Shown one piece after another: positions 21,120 to 31,302 of a stretch of DNA of 64,000 nt. Each line of letters starts with the position of its first letter. Position 1 is the stretch's first letter. Source of the stretch: Vicia villosa. Lineage: Eukaryota; Streptophyta; Magnoliopsida; Fabales; Fabaceae. The stretch covers positions 121,411,183-121,475,182 of the forward strand of contig NC_081181.1 in assembly GCF_029867415.1 (NCBI RefSeq). The letters run 5' to 3'. The notes beneath the pieces are model-generated. The model worked only from the letters and a program-made list of their open reading frames with translations. It made no database searches and was not told where the DNA came from. A program made the position numbers and the translations under genes.

Positions 21120-22110
21120 TCCAAAGTTGACAGATCATCGCCCTACCGTGTATTGTAGACGGCAAATTGCAACAAACATGAAAATATCTCTACTGGGGAT
21201 AGAAAATTCATGTTCAGTGCTCTTGAATAACATAGATAATTTTAATGTTGACAAAACCTCGCCCTTCTGACGAATTGCAGAAGTGGAATGCAACAAAAAA
21301 AATCTTCGATGCTGATAAATCCTCGCCCCTCTGACGAATTGCAGAAGTGAATTCCAACACACGAAACAGATAAAGAGTAACAGATCCTTGCCCTGCTGGT
21401 AATCAATCAACAGTGGACTGTAACAAACATGTAAAGACATGTTAAAATAGATTTAATGTTGACAAAACCTCGCTCTTCTGACGAATTGCAGAAGTGGAAT
21501 GCACCCAAAGAAGTCTTCGATGTTGGTAAATCCTAGCCCCTCTGACGAATTGCAGAAGTGAATTCCAACAAAGATAGACAAAGAATGACAGATCCTCGCC
21601 CTGCTAGCATCAACTAACAGTGGATCGCAACAAACATGTAACGACATGTTAAAATAGATTTAATGTTGACAATACCTCGCCCCCCTGAAGAGTTGCAAAA
21701 GTGGAATGCAACAAAACAAATCTTTGATGTTGAAAAATCCTCGCCCTTCTGACGAATTGCAGAAGTGGAATGCAACAAAAATAGTCTTTGATGTTGAAAA
21801 ATTCTCGCTCTTCTGACGAATTGCAGAAGTGAATTCCAACACACAAAATAGATAAATATTAACAGATCCTCGCCCTGCTAGCAATTCGCTAACAGTGGAC
21901 TGTACCAAATGTGCTTTACATTGACAAATCCTCGCTCCCCTGACGAATTGCAGAAGTGGAATGCAATAAAAGCGAATAACGGTTGACAAATCCTCGCCCT
22001 GTTAGAAATTTGGATAACAGTGGATTGCAACAAAATTAATGTTGATAAATCCTCGCCCTGTCAACATCTGCTGACAGTAGATCACAACACACATGTAATT
22101 AAGTTCATCG
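21120..22110 (-). repeat. Tandem repeats in the 3' UTR of the deleted Ogre-like element
   Basis: A basic unit of about 65 bp (plus-strand core CTGACGAATTGCAGAAGTG next to TCCTCGCCC) repeats many times, alternating with a variant carrying CAACAGTGGA. Units are grouped in a higher-order period of about 207-211 bp, with starts near 21247, 21458 and 21665. Tandem arrays in the 3' UTR are a known trait of Tat/Ogre elements. The minus-strand ORFs here are by-products of the repeat period. Confidence 0.85.
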
Positions 22111-22149
22111 GAGAAAACTGTATTGAAGGTAATATCTTCATATTGAAAT

Positions 22150-22257
22150 CATTTTAGGCACTATGCGAGATGAAATGCATGTTATGATATGCAGATGAAG
22201 CGAACGTCTGGTAAATGAATGTACTTATATATCAAGGGGCAAAATTGGGGTATGACA
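22150..22257 (-). repeat. 5' LTR stump of the deleted Ogre-like element
   Basis: A 108-bp copy of the first part of the LTR, ending exactly at the TSD. Confidence 0.8.
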
Positions 22258-23999
22258 CCCGTGTTGCACAACACGGCCCGTGTTGCACATCCCGGGACCA
22301 AACAATAAAAATAAACATAACAGGGGGCCAACACGGGTGCCCGTGTTGCTCAACACGGCCCGTGTTGGGTTTGACGTTGATTTCAGTGAATTTTATGATT
22401 TTGTTCAGTGGTTTGCCTGCAAGGGTGTTTTTGGTATTTCCAACCAATTTAAGTGAGTCTGCACTATTTAGGAGGGTTTTCAAGATGAATTAGGGATCTT
22501 TTTTCCACACGAAGAATTGGAGGATTGAGAGAAGGAAGCCTATGCAATTGGAGAAGAACAGAGAACTCTCATGAGCGGAAGCCATTGAAGATCAAAGTTC
22601 ATCATCTCTATTGTAATGTCTTTATTTGATATCTTTGTAATTTCTTTGGATGATATGAGTAGCTAAACCCCCCAATGCTAGGGGGTGTCCCTGATTAACA
22701 TTTGTGATGATTTTGAATTCCGAATTTCAATAACATATTTCTCTTTTACATTCAATTTAATGGTATAAGGTTTTTAATGCTTTCTTCGTCGGACCAACTG
22801 GATTGATTTATGACTGACAATTAGGATTGACCTCCATTGTTAGGGTTTTTATACCATTATATTATAGTAGATATCACCTAGGACTAGGGATACCCTATAG
22901 TAACCGGATTGTTCTTGATTATAATAATATTTGATTTGATCACTAATTTCGAAGGACTTTGGGATTAGGATTTCAATGTTCAAAGGTTTGCCCACTAAGG
23001 ACTTAGGAGCAAATACCCTTAAGAACCGGTAATTGATAAGTTGAACTTTGTTAATAAAATAAGGGTTCAGAATTGTTACATGTTAATGCACACACCTACC
23101 CTGGCATGTTACTCATATTTGGCCAAATCAACCTTTTTAAGTTTATTTGCAATTTAATTTGTAATCACAAAAACCAAAACCCCAAGGCTTTTTGTTTAAT
23201 TGAAGTGCTACTAACTCTATAATATCACGCAGTCCTTGAGATCGATATTCGGGGAATTTTTCCTTTATTACTACAGAGGCAAAATAGTACACTTGCTATT
23301 TTTCCGATCAGTTACATTTATGTTATTCTCCTCCTCTTTCGTTATGAACTTCTGTTGTGCTCTTATGCTGAACCGACTTTCTTCTATCTCTCTTTTGCTG
23401 CAGGTTGGTTTATTTTGTAGGTGGGGACCTTGGTGCAGGGTCGGTTTAGTTGATATGCAGCAATTCGGTTTTCATTTTTTTGCAATTTTGGCATTTTTGT
23501 AATGGGCTTGAACGATGTAATGAACATGGACTTTGTACTTGGAATTTTTGTATCTTGTAACCATATGAATACACCTTCCATCCTTGTATGCTTAAAACTA
23601 TTTTGATCCAATCTTGAATTGTGAAGTATTTTTGAATTTAAATCATCACTTGAACGAACTTCACTTCGATGCAATCCTAACTCGATCAATGAACCAAATT
23701 ACTTCCATCAAAAACGACAAATAAAACCTTGATCGCCATTTCACTTCTTTATGCCATGATTCGCATTCGAACTCTAATCTGACATAACAATAACATCTTA
23801 AGGAATCCTTGAAGAATATAAGATTTGAAGCACACAAGAATATCCTGACATGGAATCCAATGAATCTCAGTTGAATTAACGATTGCGCACACCATGTAAA
23901 ATGGAACTCTTTATTATTTTTCTTCATTTTTGAACGACGAAATAAACATCATCCATAACTTATAGCATAGAGAAAGAGGGCAAATTTTGGGGTGCAACA

Positions 24000-26000
24000 A
24001 TGTCCACGATAAAAGAATGGTGCGCGTGAAAAATAGAGGAAAAAGTGTCTTCTTTTCTTCACAATTTTTCTAAGTCCATTTTCTTCACTCTTTTGCAACT
24101 TTGTTCAATTCTTCCACATATTTGCTTGGCTTTTGATCATTATTCCATCAAAATTACTCAAAAAATTTATGTAATGACAAAATGTCATCACAACCCCAAA
24201 TTTACTATGTTTCTTGTCCTAAGTAACCTATATGCACACTGAACATTTCATCACAATCAAAATGCTTACCCTTACCAATGAACATCACTTTTATTTTTCT
24301 GATCAACACTTTTTTCCCTGCTTCAATCCAATCAACTCGAAAAAGTTCTTCCAAACACACGAATACTCAACCTGTCTCTCATCTCACATATATTCACTTG
24401 ATTTGATAAGGTAATCACACAGTCGACGTACAAAAGCATTTAACAAAGAGTTTGTAATGTTTCTAACCAAGTCAATCAAAGTCATCTTTAAACATACACT
24501 TTTAAGGTATTTTTAAGGTTGTAACATGGCTTATGTCACTCTTTTTCGAGTATTTTTGAACCTTTGGAGTTAGGTACCTAATTTTCATGTTGTTACTTGA
24601 CTCCTTCCATATCACTCTTTTTGTTCACTCGGTACTAGAGGATTCATTTTGTTGGTCCTATTTATCTTTCCTTTTCACAATGTTTTTTTTTAAAAGTCAT
24701 TATTAACTTCTTAATTTTTTTTTTATTTCTTTTTTACCAAATTCTCTAGTACCCAAACCCCAAACTTAAACATTGTCAACTTCCAAGAGAAACCACAAAC
24801 TTATTCTTTTGCATCAGATTAGGAAAATCAATATTTCTACCTAACTCCAAAGAGCGTAGACAAATTTAATCTTTCAAGTCAAATGGCTATATAATAGGTT
24901 ATGTCACCGAAAGAATGACTAAGACTCAAATTGGTTAGCAAGGGATATAATCATATTAAAATAGGATGTTTTAAAAAGGCTCAAAGTTTTCACAAGCAAC
25001 TACCTCAGTGTTTTTTTCTGACCAATGGACTAAGTAGAAACAATGAAAGTTCTAGAAAATAACTAATGTACGAGTACTCTCATAAGAAGGAATAGTGTAC
25101 AATGAAAATATTTGGCTCAAACCTTACTATCTAAGGAATATGGAGAATGAGTACAAGTAGTTTGCTTCTTATTTATTAATCAATTTTCGATTTGCATGGG
25201 AACTTCCATGTTGATCTCTTTTATTCAGTCTTTTTCTGGTGACTTTTGCTTTTCTTTTACATAACGGCGTTGGTAAGGTAGCAAATCAAAATTTAAAGAA
25301 ATAATAGAAACAAACAAGTTTATTAGTTAAAGCAAAGAGAAGTACGAAAGAGAAAGATCTTTCATGGGAGCTATCTAGTAATCTTCCTTGGATCATAATA
25401 CAACAAGGAAACATTGAATTGAAATTAAAATTGAAACTGGGAATAATGGGTTATCCCCCATTAAGTGCTTCTTTAAGGTCACTAGCTTGACTCTTGCGTC
25501 TAAGATTCTGCGAGCATTAGAGAAGCCTTCTTTGATGCGAATTCAACTCCTGGTAAATCTTTATCATTTACCTTTCATAAGGAAGATGCGGGAATCACCT
25601 GAATATTTTATCTCTACCCCACCATATGCAAAAAAAAATTGTTAACAACAAAGGAACCTAACCCTATAGTTTTCAACTTACCCCAAAACGACTTGAGACA
25701 CAATTTATACAACATAACCTTTTGTCCTACCTGAAATGTTTTTCTGATCCGAATTCAACTCCTGAATAAATCTTCATCCTTTTTCCTTTCATAGTGAAGG
25801 TGCGGGAATCACCTGAATCTTTTATCTCTACCACACCATTTGTAAAAAACTTGTTAACAACAAAGGGACCTGACCCTCTAGTTTTCAACCTTACCCAAAA
25901 ACCACTTGAGACACGGTTTGTACAACATAACCTTTTGTCTTACCTGGAATTTTTCTTACCTGATTCTTACTACCATATTTTTTAGATCTCTGTTATGTTC
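24000..26000 (-). mobile_element. Ty3/gypsy 3' end: LTR piece, 3' UTR, integrase tail
   Basis: Minus-strand order: a duplicated integrase C-terminal domain (25533-25970), about 1.3 kb of 3' UTR with polypurine-like tracts (minus AAGTTTGGGG near 24765), then an LTR starting TGATGACATT at 24190. It is homologous to 28540-29700 in the next copy (shared TTGTCCT.AAGTAACC, AAATATTTGGCTCAAACC). Only about 190 bp of LTR remain before the Ogre-like LTR end at 23999. ORFs in the 3' UTR are not supported. Confidence 0.7.
25533..25970 (-). pseudogene. pol: Tandemly duplicated gypsy integrase C-terminal domain
   Basis: Two copies with a period of about 212 bp. The upstream copy (about 25745-25970) reads QKVMLYKPCLKWF and, after a frame change, SGPFVVNKFFTNGVVEIKD then TFTMKG, the usual end of plant gypsy integrases. 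The downstream copy (about 25533-25744) reads FQVGQKVMLYKLCLKSF and GSFVVNNFFLHMVG. Stops and frameshifts make both nonfunctional. The copies differ at many sites, so the duplication is old. Confidence 0.75.
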
Positions 26001-28695
26001 TGATGATAATTTTACTAGCAAGTGTATTAGCTATGTTATCGAAGTAATAAAATATAAATTCGTCTCCACAGGGATTGTGAATCTAGAGTAAGGGATATTT
26101 AGCGATTAACTTAAAATAGTAAATAGGGGGTTTGTAAGTTTGTTTGGTCAACAACGCAAAAAATGAGTTTTTAAATGATTAAGAGAAAAGCGGTCAGGTC
26201 GAATTATCAGAATCCCATATTTTTACTTGATTGATGAAACGCGCATTAACATACATTAATTGACTACAAGGTTACATGACAGACTAGCACTACCTCTATA
26301 CCTAATTCCTTGGCGTATAGATCACTACCCTAGGCGCCAACTCCCTAATCCCTCAGGCCAATAGTCCCGTCAGATTCGGCAATACAACTCGTTAATCCCT
26401 TAGTCGTAATTCCTAATCATACCATCCCTAGTCAATAAGAGAATTTAACAATTAAAGTATTTAAGATAAATATACCTAGGGTCAGTAGTCACTACTATCA
26501 AGATCAATTCAAATTTTAAAACAATTGAAAAGTAATGAGCTTAAACATTAACTGAATAATAACAATAAGTCAAAACAATAACACTAACATCATCTGCTCA
26601 TATGTCCTAATCAAGAAAAAAATAGGTTCATTATCATATTCGACTGAACCTAGGGAATCTAGCTACGCATATCAAATTACAAGAATACCAATAGTCAGTG
26701 GCAAAGCCAGAAAAATTATAAAGCCTGGGCAAAAATTTTAAGAGTGAAAAATCATAAAGTTTCAAACTTTAAATCAAAATCATAAACAGTACCAAATCAG
26801 CTAATCACAAACCTAATAAATGTGGTTGTCTTTCCTATCTTTGCTTACGCCTGTTTCTTTGCTTTCGTGCTCTGAAAATGGTTATAGTGTTAAAAGCATA
26901 AAACATGGAGAGGGCTATAAATTCTTTCTTCATAAGTCAGGTGTGTTGTGTTTTGTAAAAACATTTTGTTTGCAATTAAAACATACACGAAACTCAACAT
27001 TTTTACTAAAATAAATTTTATTACATGTAACAAACTTCATACAAGACAACATAACTAGGTACAACTAATGGAGCATGTTTAATAATATTACATGTGAAAA
27101 TGAGTAACTCATGAAAGAAACATTTATGAGGTACATTTAGCTATTAGAACTGTGAGTCCTAAATTGGCAAAGAAATCCAAATATGAAATCAAAAGTGAAA
27201 TCAAATTGGTTATGCAGAACTTTTTCACATTGTCACATATTGGTGTCCTACCCACATGGTCTTCTCCATACTGTCCCACAAATCCAATGGATGTGGCTGC
27301 AAAGTTGCTTAGAAGGTGGATCAGAATTTCCCGTGGAAGCATAAAACTGCCTGGCTTTAGATTCTATGACATTCCAAGCAAGTTGTACTTTGAAAAACAT
27401 GATGCTATGCCTCGTAATGTGTTCTTCCAGGGCATATAAAATTATACTCCAGTGTCAGTATATTATAGATAATTACAAAGGCATAAATATTCTTGAAATG
27501 CAAAGAATGGAGAAAACAGTAGATGCTAACAATTAATACTGATGTAGAAATTATTAAAAATGCACATCCAGCTATCAACAACATTGTCATCACCTAATCA
27601 TAATTTTTCATAACAAACATGTCATAATATAAATTAAACTTCCAAATTTAAATAAATATGATTTCTGAGCATATTTAGGAGAAATAATAAACAGATTAAA
27701 CTTACTAAATCAAACAAAAATAGGAAGAAGTAATAGTCTTTTAGTTGATGTGTTTGTTGCCTCCTCCTCGAAAGATTGAATATGAGTAATAACACAGACA
27801 AGAAACAAACCACACTATTTGCAGTAACAAAGAACCCAGTCACATGAAAAAACAAGATGAAGGAAGAAGAATGTCGGTTTAGAACTTTTACCGAACACTT
27901 GGTGGGCATAGCGCGAAACAACAAATTCTAACCAATTCTCCATCAATTCGTCAACCACACCCTGCAGCAATAACAAATAACAACACAACAATAATGTTGT
28001 AGCTAGAATTGAACTGAAATAGAAAGAAAAAGAAGAAATAGTGGAGTCGCGGTATGCTTCTGTTTACGGTATGGTGTGGCGGAGGATGACCATGGAAGAT
28101 CTGATATGCGTCTGTTACGGTATGGTATGGTGGAGAATGGCACGGGATGGTGATGCGTGGCTGGGCGGAGCCTGGGCAGCTGCCCTACTTGGCCGGATGC
28201 TGGCTCCGCCACTGCCAATAGTTTAGATGAAAAGAGCATAAAAAATCACTAAAGAAAGAGCTCTCTAATGGCTTTGATGGTTTTCAAAATCCGTGAAATC
28301 GTCCTCAAAAGCACTTTTTATCCTTGGTAGTCGAACCCTTTTTTCTTCGATTTCTTTCCCTTTTATAGCCACTGAAATCGTGTTACGTATGCTCTCCAGC
28401 GTAGCCGCGCCACTTATCAACACGGACGCATGTCCAGTCATTCTCACAATGTGGGCGCGCAACTTTTTAGTGCGGGAGCATTATTTTGCAATGTGGGCGC
28501 GTTCTAGATGCGTGAATTCCAGAGACTCCAGCATGTTTTTGCTCTTATTTTCACCACTTTTCACACTAAGTCCTTTTCTTCACCCAAAAACACTTATTTC
28601 AGCCTTTTTTCACTTAAATGCTTCTATCTTGCTCAATTCTCGTCAGAATTTAACGATTTTTCTTATTAAATGCATGCACTTATAGCTCGTCATCA
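26001..28695 (-). repeat. 3' LTR of the second minus-strand gypsy element, split by a hAT element
   Basis: Ends TGATGATAAT on the left and GTCATCA on the right. Without the hAT-like insertion and one TSD copy it is about 1.17 kb. The right end homologously matches the LTR end at 24190. Boundaries rest on the TGATGA/TCATCA ends and the adjoining minus-strand tract, not on a second complete LTR. Confidence 0.7.
26696..28214. mobile_element. Non-autonomous hAT-like DNA transposon
   Basis: Terminal inverted repeats CAGTGGCAAAGCCAG and CTGGCTCCGCCACTG (15 bp, two mismatches, both explainable by CpG decay). They are flanked by perfect 8-bp duplications CCAATAGT at 26688-26695 and 28215-28222. The TIR resembles the Tip100 group (CAGGGGCGGAGCC, from memory). 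No transposase is visible. A 95-codon plus-strand frame (27152-27439) and a 72-codon minus-strand frame opposite it are the longest; I recognise neither. The right 200 bp hold GGTATGG-type degenerate repeats. Confidence 0.88.
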
Positions 28696-29990
28696 CAACA
28701 CCAAACATGAATTGTTGATTGTCCTCAAGTAACCTGTCTTAACACTGAAACTTTGTCTAATATCAATTACAAACCTTACCACTTGAATGTCACTTGCTTT
28801 TGCTGATCGCATAGTCTGTTTCCTATTTTTCTTTAACTAAGTCAGATTAGTTCTTCCTCCGCCAGTACTCAACATGTCTCTCACTAACATAATGAACTCA
28901 ATTTATATGGGTATTCGCTCAATCCACACACAAAATTAAAATGCAATGATTTTGTTAGTTATTTGTAAAATCAGTAAGATCATATTTAAACACACACATT
29001 TGAGGACTTTTCGAGTTGTATCGTGGCTTATGTCAGGTATGATAATGTTTTGATAATCAGCTAAATCTTGGAGTTAGGTACCTCTTTGTCCTTCTGTTAT
29101 TTTACTCTTGTCATATCACTCTTTCTTTCAAATTGGGTACTATAGATTTTTCTCATTTTTGGTCCTTTTCTTTTATTTCTCATCATCATTTTTGTTTTTA
29201 AAATTCCCTATTTTTGACATCTTATTTATCTTTATCTTTTTATTTTTCTTTGACCAAATTCTCTAGTACCCCCACCTCAAACTTAAATGTTGCTAACTTT
29301 CAAGAGCAACCCCAAACTTAGTGAAAAACATAGCTTCAAATAAAACAATCTACCTAACTCCAAGAAGGTGGAAAGATTTTATCTTTCAAGTCACGAGCTA
29401 AAAGCTAAGTCACCGAAAGAAAGGCTAAGGCTTAAATGTTCTATCAAAAGATAAAATTAGTATGCATGGGTGGTTTACAACGACTGCAGAGTTTTCATAA
29501 ACAACTGTTTTTTTTTTTTTGTGTTTATCATATTAACTTATTAAACAGAAAAAATTCTAAATTCTAAATATTATAAATGCATGGATACACTAGTAAAAAG
29601 AAAGAGTAAGCAATGGAAATATTTGGCTCAAACCTCACTTTTTAGGTATTTGGAGGTTTAGTGCCAGCAGTGGCTTCCCTTTTCTTCCTCAGTCATTGCT
29701 CCATAGAGTTACTTCCTCCTTGATCACTTCTTGTGACTGCTTCTCTACTCATGAGTAAAGTAGTAGTTAAATTGAAAAAGAAACAAGTGCAAACATAATT
29801 CATTAATCAAAGATAACTAACAATACAAAGTTTGGGGCGAGCAATTTTAGTAGCTCCCCCTTTTCATGATTTGGTGCATGATTGAAAATAAACAAACAAT
29901 AGGGAAATAAACAAACAAAACTAGTATACTGAATTATAAACTATCATCAGGTCGAGCAAAGTCACAAAGTCGATCTATGTTTTTCTGAAT
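28696..29990 (-). other. 3' UTR of the second minus-strand gypsy element
   Basis: No supported gene. Minus-strand tracts AAGTTTGGGGTTG (near 29315) and TTTAAGTTTGAGGTGG mark polypurine-like repeats, collinear with the 24.2-25.3 kb copy. The region has low complexity and is T-rich. Confidence 0.65.
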
Positions 29991-30287
29991 TTACTGATTC
30001 TTCCTAGCCCAAAAAGTCCCCATCTTTGTCCTCCTATGCTCTAAGGCTCGATTCTGCTCTATAAAATAAGTATCCATAGCAATTGAAGTTGGAAACCTAT
30101 CCCTTAGATTTGGAACAAATACATGGTTTATGTACTGGTCATAAAAAGCTTGGTACTCGGACCCAAATCTTGGGGGTATCGATGTACAATTAAGAAGAAG
30201 CCTCACGTGCCCAGGTAGTAAGGCCACAGGGTGAATTCTTCCAACATGTGCATATGTACAGGCTGCTGCTGGCTTTATTGGCCGCAT
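29991..30287 (-). pseudogene. C-terminal part of an unidentified gypsy-associated ORF
   Basis: Ninety-eight codons from Met 30287 to a stop at 29991: PIKPAAACTYAHVGRIHPVA, GSEYQAFYDQYINHVF, RFPTSIAMDTYFIEQNRALE, ending WARKNQ. It lies on the coding strand between the expected pol region and the 3' UTR, where Athila-type elements carry an extra env-like ORF; that identity is a guess. The N-terminal side is cut by the Ogre-like LTR that begins two bases beyond the copia TSD, so the true start is lost. No membrane segment is visible in this piece. Confidence 0.45.
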
Positions 30288-30291
30288 TTTG
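30287..30291. repeat. Target-site duplication TTTTG (left copy)
   Basis: Repeated at 40652-40656, directly after the right LTR end. It frames the SIRE-type element. Confidence 0.92.
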
Positions 30292-31235
30292 TGTTAATTC
30301 TCTATATTTTGATTGGCATTATGTTTGGTAAAACTAAATTATGGGAACATGTTGGACAATATGTTCCATTCACTTCAACTAAAGAAGATATAAAGAAAGA
30401 TGTCCCAAGTAGGTTTCATTCGACATCGCGTCTGTTATGGTACAATTGGATCTGTTGAACTTGGCTGATGTACATGTGCAGAATATTTTGGAATATCATG
30501 CAATCCTATATGGAAATTGATTTAAGGGATAATAGATTGTCTCTGTTTTCAAGATATTTGATTAGTTACTAAATATGGAGAATATTTAGGAATCTAATAT
30601 TTGGATCCCTATCTTCATGGAGAAGATTGTGGAAGATTTTCTAGAGTGCCCTGCAGCGATTTGAAGCTAAAATCCAGTCCAAAATATTGATATAAATAGA
30701 AAGCATCAAACCTATTATTTTGTGTGAACTTACATTGTAATTTGTGTTAGGGTTTGTGCAGTCTTGTCTATTGTAAGCCACTATAATATCACATTGATAG
30801 AAGAATATGGTTTCCATCAAGTTGTAAGTTATGTGTTTATTCATAAGCTTTAAAGCATTGGATGACTGTGTTTTAGAAGTATGTCTTCTAATATTTATAA
30901 TTGTTTTGAGGGGGATTTGAGGAGGGCCTCATACCTAGGTGAGTGTTAGGTAAAAGTTAGCACGAATAGTGATTATGTGAGAAGTCAGTAAATCAGAGGT
31001 TGTTTATGTGTGAACCTGATGTTATTTGCATAGTAATTTTAATTGATACTATCATAGGGGGCTATACCTAGCTTGGTAGCCCACAGAGTAGGTATTGTTG
31101 ATACCGAATTGGGTGAAAAATTACTTGTATTCTTTAAATTTTTTGCACTGCACTTTTATACCTTTGCATTGTATGTTTGGAAAATGTTGTATTGATAATC
31201 TTTAGGACATATATAATCTGAACGCCAGCATTTCA
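30292..31235 (+). repeat. 5' LTR of the decayed SIRE element
   Basis: 944 bp. Compared with the 3' LTR it contains about 150 extra bp (roughly 30945-31095), between CTAGGTGAGT and ATTGTTGATACC. Confidence 0.9.
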
Positions 31236-31237
31236 AT

Positions 31238-31249
31238 TGGTATCAGAGC
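31238..31249 (+). other. Primer-binding site, initiator tRNA-Met type
   Basis: TGGTATCAGAGC starts two bases after the LTR end. It is complementary to the 3' end of plant initiator tRNA-Met, as in most Ty1/copia elements. Confidence 0.88.
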
Positions 31250-31302
31250 ATGCATCATGCTCTTACTCTGGGCGAGATTCAGGGAAGATGCTTTCTGGTA
31301 CA

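Larger units (their letters stand above)
18344..22257 (-). mobile_element. Internally deleted Ogre/Tat-like retrotransposon
   Basis: Bounded by TGTCGCGGCCGGC on the left and GGGGTATGACA on the right, with CCCGT duplications. Read on the minus strand it has a 108-bp stump of the 5' LTR, then 1.2 kb of 3' UTR with tandem repeats, a polypurine tract and a full 2.57-kb 3' LTR. The rest of the 5' LTR, the primer site, gag and pol are missing. Both outer ends and the TSD are intact, so the deletion happened during reverse transcription or after insertion. The minus-strand ends TGTCATACCCC and GGCGACTC...CGACA are typical of legume Ogre-like LTRs. Confidence 0.85.
12922..23310 (+). mobile_element. 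Gag-protease-only Ty3/gypsy retrotransposon, complete with TSD
   Basis: The 1.35-kb LTRs begin TGATCAGTG and end CCGATCA. A tRNA-Asp primer site, one long gag-protease ORF, a 1.1-kb 3' UTR and a polypurine tract lie between them. The internal region is only 3.8 kb and has no RT, RNase H or integrase, so it is non-autonomous. The LTRs differ by about a dozen substitutions over 1.35 kb by eye, roughly 1%, so the insertion is fairly recent. The right LTR is split by the Ogre-like insertion at 18344-22257. It sits in an older Ogre-like LTR. Confidence 0.93.
18040..23310 (+). repeat. 3' LTR of the gag-protease element, split by an insertion
   Basis: The left arm is 18040-18343 and the right arm 22263-23310. 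Joining them after removal of the nested element and one CCCGT copy rebuilds a sequence collinear with the 5' LTR. Confidence 0.92.
9510..23999 (-). mobile_element. Ogre/Tat-like LTR (probably solo), split by nested elements
   Basis: On the minus strand it opens TGTTGCACCCCAAAATTTGC at 23999 and closes GGCGACTC...TAGCGACA at 9510, the ends typical of Ogre-like LTRs in legumes. The landmark GTGCTAACACCTTCCCCTCG lies near 9640-9665. Without the 12917-23315 insertion the LTR is about 4.1 kb: 9510-12921 plus 23316-23999. There is no gag, pol, PBS or polypurine tract, so I call it a solo LTR. No exact 5-bp duplication flanks these ends. ORFs around 9.5-12.7 kb, including CT-rich ones at 11.9-12.2 kb, are not supported as genes. 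Confidence 0.75.
26001..30291 (-). mobile_element. Second minus-strand gypsy element, 3' portion (LTR, 3' UTR, ORF)
   Basis: Its 3' LTR (26001-28695) is followed on the right by a 3' UTR and a partial ORF that ends where a copia element and an Ogre-like LTR adjoin. The LTR has no primer site on its left, so it is a 3' LTR. Its left end lies in the integrase tail of the preceding copy. The 5' part is not seen. Confidence 0.7.

Noticed and set aside
21135..21989. Minus-strand ORFs rich in FCNSS and INIK-type repeats
   Set aside because: By-products of the tandem repeat in the Ogre-like 3' UTR; the peptides just repeat the unit.
20808..22257. Reading 18344-22257 as a solo LTR with an internal duplication
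   Set aside because: A polypurine-like tract directly precedes the LTR start at 20915 on the minus strand, and the tandem repeats fit a 3' UTR, so a deleted two-LTR element is simpler. The solo-LTR reading is not fully excluded.
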